NCBI GenBank assembly: GCA_044228795.1
Contig: JBGAUE010000017.1
Span: 1 to 64,000, forward strand
Reading direction: 5' to 3'
DNA from: M0108 sp044228795
Lineage (GTDB): Bacteria; Pseudomonadota; Gammaproteobacteria; Chromatiales; Chromatiaceae
Length of the DNA: 64,000 nucleotides
Numbering within the stretch: position 1 is the first letter of the stretch; every line of letters starts with the position of its first letter. Shown piece after piece: positions 58,216 to 64,000 of this stretch. The translations under genes and the position numbers were made by a program. The notes under the pieces are model-generated. The model ran no database searches and was not told where the DNA came from. It saw only the letters and a program-made list of their open reading frames with translations.

Positions 58216-59606
58216 GATGTGGCCTTACGGAGTCGGGCGAAATAGAAACCATCGCCGCCGCCCACCGTCGGCAGGGTTTGGCGTCCGCTCGTCCGCGCCA
58301 GGCCCCAATCCGCCGTGATGGGGACCTCGCTCGCGTCCCGGTGGCGGGATAAGAAGGCGCGCATCTGCCGTTCATTCTCGTCCGGCAGCAGGGAACAGGT
58401 CACATAGACCAGGGTGCCGCCCGGGGCGAGCAGGGGCCAGATGGCGTCCAGCATCTGGGCCTGTCGTGCGCCTAGGGCCTCGATATCCCCGGGCCGCCGC
58501 AGCCACTTGATGTCCGGGTGGCGGCGGATGACCCCGGTGGCGGAGCAGGGGACATCGAGGAGGATGCGATCGTAGGGGCCCTGGGCCCAGTCCCCGCTGG
58601 GCTCGGTGGCGTCCCCGACCCGGAATGTCGCGTCAAGGGACAGACGCCGGAGGTTATTTCGCACCCGGTCGAGGCGCTGTGGGTCGATGTCGAGGGCGGT
58701 GAGGTCAAGTTGGCCGTCCGCCAGTTCCAGCAGGTGGGCGGTTTTGCCGCCCGGCGCGGCGCAGACATCCAGGACCCGTTCGCCCGGAAGGACCCCCAGC
58801 AAGGGCGCTGCCAATTGGGCGTTGGCGTCCTGGATCGAGACCAGGCCCGTGGCAAAGCCAGGCAGCCGCGCCATGGGTAGCGCCTGATCCAGGACCAGTC
58901 CCAGCGGGGCCTGGGGTGCTGGATGGGCCGCGATACCCGCGGAGGTAAGTTTCTTCAGGTAAGCGTCCCGGTCGTTGGCGAGGCGATTGACCCGCAGCCA
59001 GAGGGGGCCCTGGGTATTGCTGGCAGTGACGATCTCCTGCCAATCATGGGGCCACTCCGTCCGGAGCCGGTCCAGCAACCAGGCAGGAAACAGCCAGCGG
59101 GCCTCTTCGCTCTTGTCCGCTTGGGCCAGCAGGGCCTCGCGCTCCCGTTGGCAGCGCCGCAGCAACGCATTGACGAGTTTCGCCGCCCAGCCCTTACCCA
59201 GGACGCGGGTCGCTGCCACGCTGGAAGCTACGGCGGCGTGGGGGGGAATGCGGGTAGCGAGGAGTTGGTAGAAGCCGATGAGGATCAGGGCCTCGAGGTC
59301 CCCATCCTCGGGCTTAAGGGGCTTGCTCAGCAGTTGGGCGGCGATGGCCCGCAAGCGCGGGAGCAGGCGTAAAGTGCCATAGCTGAGTTCCAGGACCAGG
59401 GGCCGGTCCCGCTCCTGGTCCAGGGCCTCAAGCTGGTCCAGGGCTTCGGTCAGGGAACGGCCGCTACCCAAGACGGCTTCCACGGCACTTGCCGCAGCCG
59501 CCCGGGCGCGGGCGCCATCCGAGGGTGCGACGCTGGCCTTCGGTTCTTGCGGGGACTGACGGCCTGGCCAGGGTCGGGGTTGCTGTTTATCCAAACTTAG
59601 CCCCAT
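58212..59606 (-). CDS. rsmB: 16S rRNA m5C967 methyltransferase
   Basis: 464 aa. An N-terminal NusB-like domain with a basic, low-complexity leader of about 30 residues, then a SAM methyltransferase domain: VLDVCAAPGGKTAHLLEL (SAM site), DVPCSATGVIRRHPDIKWLR (PC motif) and VTCSLLPDENERQM (catalytic Cys of TCS). Methylates C967 of 16S rRNA. Overlaps fmt by 20 bases. Confidence 0.93.
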   Translation of the reverse strand: MGLSLDKQQPRPWPGRQSPQEPKASVAPSDGARARAAAASAVEAVLGSGRSLTEALDQLEALDQERDRPLVLELSYGTLRLLPRLRAIAAQLLSKPLKPEDGDLEALILIGFYQLLATRIPPHAAVASSVAATRVLGKGWAAKLVNALLRRCQREREALLAQADKSEEARWLFPAWLLDRLRTEWPHDWQEIVTASNTQGPLWLRVNRLANDRDAYLKKLTSAGIAAHPAPQAPLGLVLDQALPMARLPGFATGLVSIQDANAQLAAPLLGVLPGERVLDVCAAPGGKTAHLLELADGQLDLTALDIDPQRLDRVRNNLRRLSLDATFRVGDATEPSGDWAQGPYDRILLDVPCSATGVIRRHPDIKWLRRPGDIEALGARQAQMLDAIWPLLAPGGTLVYVTCSLLPDENERQMRAFLSRHRDASEVPITADWGLARTSGRQTLPTVGGGDGFYFARLRKATS

Positions 59607-60531
59607 CCAGATGGCGGGCGTTGAGGAATTCCGCGGCCGACATGGGACGCTTACCCGGGGGCTGGAGGCGGGTCAGGCGTAATAGGCCGGACCCGGTGGC
59701 GACCACGATACCTGCCTTAGAGGCCTGGATCACCTGGCCGGGCGCGGCGCCCGACGGTGGAGTCAGGTCTGGCAAGTCGCAGCCCCAGAGGCGCAGGCTG
59801 GCCTCGTCCAGTTGGGTCTGGGCCACGGGCCAGGGGTCGAAGGCGCGGATCAGGCGGTCGATCGTCACCGCCGGTTGCGACCAATCGACCTCGGCCTCGG
59901 CCTTGGCCAGCTTGTGGGCATAGTTGGCTTGACTGTCGTCCTGGCTCTCCGGGACTCGGCTGCCAGTGGCGATGCCCGGCAGGGCCTCTACTAGGGCCGC
60001 GGCCCCTAGGAGGGAGAGCTTGTCATGCAGGCTGCCGCCCGTTTCGCGCGGTTCGAGGGTCAGGCGCCTGATCAGGTAGATGGGACCTGTATCGAGTCCC
60101 GCCTCCATGCGCATGATAGTGACGCCGCTCTCGCCGTCACCGGCCAGGATGGCGCGCTGGATGGGCGCCGCGCCGCGCCAGCGCGGGAGCACGGAGGCAT
60201 GGACATTGACGCAGCCGAGTCTGGGGGTCTCCAGGACCGCCGGGGGCAGGAGCAGGCCATAAGCGACCACCACCATGAGATCGGCGCCCAGTTCCCGCAA
60301 CGTCGCGATCGCCGCCGGGTCGCGTAGGGTCGGGGGCTGAAAAAGGGGCAGACCTAATGCCGTCGCGGCCTCCTTGATGGGACCCGGGGTCAGTTTGCGG
60401 CCCCGGCCCGCGGGCCTATCCGGCTGAGTGTAAACGGCCACGACTTCATGGCCAGCGTCCCGCAGGGCCTGGAGGCAGGGCACGGAGAAATCCGGTGTCC
60501 CGGCGAAGATGATCCGCAGAGGTGACATCAA
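59587..60531 (-). CDS. fmt: Methionyl-tRNA formyltransferase
   Basis: 314 aa. RIIFAGTPDFSVPCLQAL; folate-site NVHASVLPRWRGAAPIQRAI with the conserved catalytic Asn/His/Asp (the HxSLLP-type HASVLP); GPIKEAA loop. Formylates initiator Met-tRNA. It follows def with a 4-base overlap, the usual pair. Confidence 0.95.
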   Translation of the reverse strand: MMSPLRIIFAGTPDFSVPCLQALRDAGHEVVAVYTQPDRPAGRGRKLTPGPIKEAATALGLPLFQPPTLRDPAAIATLRELGADLMVVVAYGLLLPPAVLETPRLGCVNVHASVLPRWRGAAPIQRAILAGDGESGVTIMRMEAGLDTGPIYLIRRLTLEPRETGGSLHDKLSLLGAAALVEALPGIATGSRVPESQDDSQANYAHKLAKAEAEVDWSQPAVTIDRLIRAFDPWPVAQTQLDEASLRLWGCDLPDLTPPSGAAPGQVIQASKAGIVVATGSGLLRLTRLQPPGKRPMSAAEFLNARHLDGAKFG

Positions 60532-61064
60532 ATGACCGCCCGCCGGGGCTCCGCAGTTTCCGGTTTGCGCTGCCGGTCCTCCTTCTCCAGTTTCTTGCGG
60601 ATGCGCTGGCGCTTCAGGGAAGAAAGATAATCGACGAAAAGTTTACCCTCTAGGTGATCGATCTCATGCTGGATACAAACCGCCAGCAGACCATCCGTCT
60701 CCAGCTCGAAGGTTTGGCCATTCCGGTCCTGGGCACGCACCCGCACCCGCTCCGCCCGCGTCACCGGTTCCCAAAAACCGGGCACCGACAGGCAGCCTTC
60801 ATCCATCTCCTCCTCACCCTCACGCCAGAGAATTTCGGGATTGATGAGGCACAGGGGCTGATCGTGATGGTCGGAGATGTCGATAACGATCATCCGCAGC
60901 GGAATATCGACCTGAATCGCCGCCAGGCCAACGCCGCGGGCGGCGTACATGGTCTCGAACATATCGTCGATCTGGCGGCGAATGCGGTCATCTATCCTAG
61001 CCACGGGCTTAGCCACGTTACGCAGGCGTGGGTTAGGGAAGGTCAGAATTTCAAGTTGACTCAT
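60528..61064 (-). CDS. def: Peptide deformylase
   Basis: 178 aa metalloenzyme that removes the N-formyl group from new proteins. Motifs GVGLAAIQ, EGCLSVPG (metal Cys) and QHEIDHLEG (two metal His and the catalytic Glu) are complete. First gene of the eight-gene reverse operon; its promoter must lie in the 234 bases up to 61299, shared with the divergent LysM-family gene. Confidence 0.96.
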   Translation of the reverse strand: MSQLEILTFPNPRLRNVAKPVARIDDRIRRQIDDMFETMYAARGVGLAAIQVDIPLRMIVIDISDHHDQPLCLINPEILWREGEEEMDEGCLSVPGFWEPVTRAERVRVRAQDRNGQTFELETDGLLAVCIQHEIDHLEGKLFVDYLSSLKRQRIRKKLEKEDRQRKPETAEPRRAVI

Positions 61065-61185
61065 AGAGGAGTCCCCAATGGATGGTCGGCTTTGGGGAGG
61101 CGAGCCTGGGCTTAACAGCCACTATTCACCCCCGAGCCCAAATTAGGATAGGTCGGACACCCTGGCAAGGCAGGCGAATGCTCGC

Positions 61186-61205
61186 TAGTATGCGCCGGCA
61201 TACTA
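61186..61205. promoter_or_regulatory. Perfect 8-bp inverted repeat in the def/LysM-family divergent region
   Basis: TAGTATGC-GCCG-GCATACTA (61186-61205) is a perfect inverted repeat, 121 bases from the def start and 94 from the LysM-family start. It could be an operator for one or both divergent genes, or a hairpin in a 5' leader. No known consensus recognised. Confidence 0.4.
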
Positions 61206-61298
61206 CACTGCCGATCAGGGTCCCGCAAAAAACAAGGCTCCACCTTGGGGAGGAGGGTCCCGGTAGCTATCACCCGCCAGCCAATTTTGGGGTTGCTC

Positions 61299-62363
61299 AT
61301 GTCAATTTTCCAGCCCGCCATGTCCTGCCTGCGTCTTGGTGGAGCTACCCTGATCAGACTAGCCCTCGCCCTCCTGTTGATCCTGGCTGGTATCCCCGCC
61401 AGGGCCCAAATGGAACCGCAAATTGGCCAGAAGCCGACGCCTTCCCAAGGTAGTACCCCCAGTAAAACTCCGCCCAGGACCATCAAGCTAGCTCCCAAGA
61501 TGCGGGTCACGCCTCTGAAAGCGCCAGATCCCGTCATCCCCATCGGCGCCATTCGGCCCTTCATCGAGCACGCCTATGTGTTGGAGGCCAAGGAAATCGA
61601 GCAAGCACCCTATGTGGTCGCCTTTCCGGACCGGCGGATCCTTGGCGGCGGTGGCGACAGGGTTTATGTCCGCGGCCTTAACGCAGGGGTCCGGGGGCGT
61701 TACCGATTGGTGAGGCCCGGGGGCCCCTATCTTGACCCTGCCTCCGGCGAGATCCTGGGCTATCAGGCCCAGCAGGTGGCCGAAGCGACCCTGGAACGGC
61801 CAGGCGACCCTGCGGTCCTTCGGATCGACACCCTGAGCCAGGAGATTGCCACCGGTGACCGCCTGGTGCCGACGACGGGTAACGAGCCCCTGCTGAGCTT
61901 CCAACCCAGGCCTGGACCCAGGGGCCGTCAGGCCCAGATCATTGCCGTCCTGAATGGCGTCTCCCAGATCGGCAGCCTCAACGTGGTGGTCATCAATCTG
62001 GGTACTGACCAGGGCGTGGCGCCAGGCCACCTCTTCGATATCTATAATGGCGGTGAGCAGATCAAGGATAAGGTGCGCGTCCAGGCCGACGACTGGGACT
62101 TGAAGAACCAGAAGTTCTGGTCGGAGGACTTCTGGTATGGCGATTTCCGCACCGACCGGTGGATCAGCGATGAACCCGATCCCAACACGCCCCTCCCCCT
62201 CCATCGGGGCGCCAGCCCCCTGGGCGAGGACTTTCTCCTGCCCCTGGAGAGGGCCGGCACCCTCATGGTCTTTCGTGCCTTTCCGCGTTTGAGCTTTGCC
62301 CTGGTCATGGAGGCGACCCGGCCCATGCACATCCAGGACCGGGTCATGGCACCCCGGCATTGA
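61299..62363 (+). CDS. LysM-family envelope protein lacking the LysM domain
   Basis: 354 aa from ATG 61299. It has a signal peptide with LIRLALALLLILAGIPARAQ, then a Pro/Lys/Thr-rich linker (about 38-75), then the domain found C-terminal to LysM in the proteins that usually sit beside dprA: AIRPFIEHAYVLEAKEIEQA, ILGGGGDRVYVRGL and a long beta-rich part with VVINLGTDQGVAPGHLFDIY. Relatives normally start with a LysM peptidoglycan-binding domain of about 50 residues (pattern YVVVKGDTLWDIS); none is visible here. Function unknown; periplasmic location expected. Confidence 0.75.
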   Translation: MSIFQPAMSCLRLGGATLIRLALALLLILAGIPARAQMEPQIGQKPTPSQGSTPSKTPPRTIKLAPKMRVTPLKAPDPVIPIGAIRPFIEHAYVLEAKEIEQAPYVVAFPDRRILGGGGDRVYVRGLNAGVRGRYRLVRPGGPYLDPASGEILGYQAQQVAEATLERPGDPAVLRIDTLSQEIATGDRLVPTTGNEPLLSFQPRPGPRGRQAQIIAVLNGVSQIGSLNVVVINLGTDQGVAPGHLFDIYNGGEQIKDKVRVQADDWDLKNQKFWSEDFWYGDFRTDRWISDEPDPNTPLPLHRGASPLGEDFLLPLERAGTLMVFRAFPRLSFALVMEATRPMHIQDRVMAPRH

Positions 62364-62368
62364 TAGCC

Positions 62369-63559
62369 ATGGGCCAAGCAGCGGAGGCGTCAACCCTGGA
62401 CCCGGAACGCCTGCGTCTCTGGCTGACCCTGGCCAATGCCCCGGGCGCCGGCCCGCGGGGGGTAAACCAGCTTTTGGCCCACTTTGGCGATCCGGCGGCC
62501 CTGCTGGCGGCGGACGCCACCACCCTGGCCGCCGTCGGCGCCCGACCCAGCCTCATCAAGGCCCTGCGCGAGCCTAGGTCCGATCTGGTAGAGGTGGCCC
62601 TGGCGTGGGCCGAGGGGGAGGGCACTCATATTCTGACGCGCTCGGACCCCCGCTATCCCCACCGGCTGACGGAATTAGTGGACGCCCCCCTGGTGCTTTA
62701 CGTCAGGGGCGACCCCGAGGTTCTTCGTGACCCCCAATTGGCCATGGTCGGCAGTCGCAATCCTACGCCTGGGGCGCGGGAGACGGCGGTTGCATTCGCC
62801 CGCCACCTGGCCGCCTGTGGTCTGACTATTACCAGCGGCCTGGCCATGGGTATCGATGGCGCCGCCCACGAAGGCGCCCTGGAGGCTGGCCGTACCCTGG
62901 CCGTTATGGGCACGGGTCCCGATCGGGTTTATCCTGCCGCCCATCGCCACCTGGCGCGTCGGATCGCCGCTCAGGGTGCCCTGCTCACCGAATTTCCTCC
63001 CGGCATGGGCCCCAGGTCCGAGAATTTCCCGCGCCGCAACCGCCTCATCGCCGCCCTGAGTCTGGGCACCCTGGTCGTGGAGGCCGCCCCCCGCAGTGGC
63101 TCTCTCATCACTGCCCGCCTGGCCGCGGAGCAGGGTCGCGAGGTCTTTGCCATCCCGGGCTCCATCCATAACCCTCTGGCCCGGGGCTGCCATGCCCTCA
63201 TCAAGCAAGGCGCCAAACTGGTGGAGACCGCCCAGGACATCCTGGAAGAACTCGCGCCCCTGCTGGTCGGCTACCTGCGCCCGGACCCACCGCCTCTCCC
63301 CCTGGACGCCGCGTCCCCAGTAGTCGCGGCCGGGGACTCGAACCGGGGTGGTATAGGGGACCCTAGCGGAATGGACGCCGACTATCACCGCCTCCTGGCG
63401 GCTATGGGCCAGGACCCGGCGCATGTGGATCTCCTCGTCCAGCGCACCGGGCTGGCAGCAAATGACATCTCTTCAATGCTTCTCATGCTGGAACTGGAGG
63501 GCTGGATTGCCGCCTGTCCGGGTGGGCGCTATAGCCGGGTTGGAGGGCACGGGGTCTGA
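62369..63559 (+). CDS. dprA: DNA-processing protein DprA
   Basis: 396 aa. Helical N-terminal domain, Rossmann-like core with MVGSRNPTPGARETAVAFAR, TSGLAMGIDGAAHEGAL, PRRNRLIAALS and EAAPRSGSLITARLAAEQ, and a C-terminal winged-helix (DLLVQRTGLAANDISSMLLM). DprA loads RecA on incoming ssDNA in transformation. ATG 62369 is chosen over TTG 62360, which overlaps the preceding stop. A normal-length, intact gene. The 200 bases after it show no gene. Confidence 0.93.
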   Translation: MGQAAEASTLDPERLRLWLTLANAPGAGPRGVNQLLAHFGDPAALLAADATTLAAVGARPSLIKALREPRSDLVEVALAWAEGEGTHILTRSDPRYPHRLTELVDAPLVLYVRGDPEVLRDPQLAMVGSRNPTPGARETAVAFARHLAACGLTITSGLAMGIDGAAHEGALEAGRTLAVMGTGPDRVYPAAHRHLARRIAAQGALLTEFPPGMGPRSENFPRRNRLIAALSLGTLVVEAAPRSGSLITARLAAEQGREVFAIPGSIHNPLARGCHALIKQGAKLVETAQDILEELAPLLVGYLRPDPPPLPLDAASPVVAAGDSNRGGIGDPSGMDADYHRLLAAMGQDPAHVDLLVQRTGLAANDISSMLLMLELEGWIAACPGGRYSRVGGHGV

Positions 63560-63760
63560 AGGCCCTGGCGCGCGACTGGCAGGAGTCCCCCGTCCATCCC
63601 GGCCACGGGATTTGTTAAATCCGCACATAAGTCCCATTGAACTCTCCTTGAATTGACGGTGCCGCTGGAACCGGTTGGCGAAGAGGGTTTTGGCGCAGTT
63701 TGTCCTCAGATGAGCCGGTGGTGAAGGAGAGGCGGTACCGTTCGGGGTTCATGCTGAAGT

Positions 63761-64000
63761 TCAGTTATAGGGCCCGATACAGATCTCCAAGGAATTATCC
63801 AGGCGCTGGTAGCAGACAGAGTCTTCACCCAGGTTGCCTTTGCGCAGGCGGGCGGGTCCCTGTTGCAGGGTGTAGGCATCTTCCTCGATATTGACCGGAT
63901 GAGGGCGTCGGGTGATGGCAAATACCTTGCCATCCGGCGTTTTTACCTCGACATCCAGTTTTCCGCATTTCAGGCAGCCCGTGGAAACACAGGTCGTGTT
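63761..64000 (-). CDS. 3' end of an unrecognised Cys-containing protein, cut by the window edge
   Basis: The reverse strand from 64000 is open for 79 codons to a TGA at 63763-63761. It reads NTTCVSTGCLKCGKLDVEVK, then TPDGKVFAITRRPHPVNIEE and ends ICIGPYN. The natural residue mix, alternating charge and hydrophobic pattern, and Cys in C-x4-C-x2-C arrangement support a real gene, with its start beyond the window. The Cys cluster could bind a metal or form disulfides. No family recognised. Competing frames here have unnatural composition. Confidence 0.55.
   Translation of the reverse strand, partial: NTTCVSTGCLKCGKLDVEVKTPDGKVFAITRRPHPVNIEEDAYTLQQGPARLRKGNLGEDSVCYQRLDNSLEICIGPYN

Noticed and set aside
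63706..63933. 75-codon reverse frame near the right edge
   Set aside because: Overlaps the better-supported frame ending at 63761, has unnatural Arg/Pro/Ser composition and no domain.

Overview
The window is about 62-63% GC by eye and fits a gammaproteobacterium of the Chromatiales type (purple or colourless sulfur bacteria, or relatives). The reasons are the gammaproteobacterial def-fmt-rsmB-DUF4390-ntrYX-trkAH order, a caa3-type oxidase cluster, and a DUF2309 (DabA) inorganic-carbon uptake locus expected of an autotroph. This placement comes from gene content and order only.

Region by region. 1-974: two nested, decayed IS3-family insertion sequences. 975-13126: cytochrome c oxidase cluster, consisting of coxB (with fused cytochrome c domain), coxA, a small TM protein, ctaG, coxC, DUF2909 (reverse), SURF1, a CX3C thioredoxin-like protein, ctaB/cyoE, a divergent heme-copper-oxidase-like subunit (reverse), ctaA, SCO, DUF2189 and a small TM protein. 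Upstream of coxB lie a perfect FNR/ANR-type box and a candidate structured RNA of about 147 nt. 13147-20787: potassium block with an RCK-type K+ channel, KdpE, a shortened KdpD-like kinase (all reverse), then trkH, trkA and DUF6394 (forward). 20992-26564: housekeeping genes (proA, nadD, rsfS, folA, apaH, apaG, a Gfo/Idh/MocA oxidoreductase). 26571-28053: three small lipoprotein genes, a duplicated intergenic unit and tRNA-Arg(ACG). 28257-36384: CoA-binding protein, mazG, Nudix/DUF4743, ispG, an unknown, polyphosphate:AMP phosphotransferase, acyl-CoA thioesterase, AmpG-like permease. 36672-39890: sdhCDAB. 40204-41619: gltX.

41681-51166 is the most interesting segment: NuoM-like, DabA (DUF2309, beta-carbonic-anhydrase-like Zn site), NuoL-like (DabB-type, keeping the lateral-helix tail of NuoL), and two more NuoM-like subunits. 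It looks like an enlarged, energy-coupled CO2/bicarbonate uptake complex with four antiporter-like membrane subunits, one of which has lost key proton-path residues.

51171-61064 (reverse) is a tightly packed operon def-fmt-rsmB-DUF4390-ntrY-ntrX-trkA-trkH, with a second Trk potassium system and an NtrX that lacks the sigma-54 contact motif. 61299-63559: a LysM-family protein without a LysM domain, then dprA. The last 240 bases hold the 3' end of an unrecognised reverse-strand gene.

Together the genes cover aerobic respiration (oxidase plus assembly, SDH), possible oxygen-responsive control of the oxidase, K+ homeostasis (two Trk systems plus a channel) and carbon acquisition.
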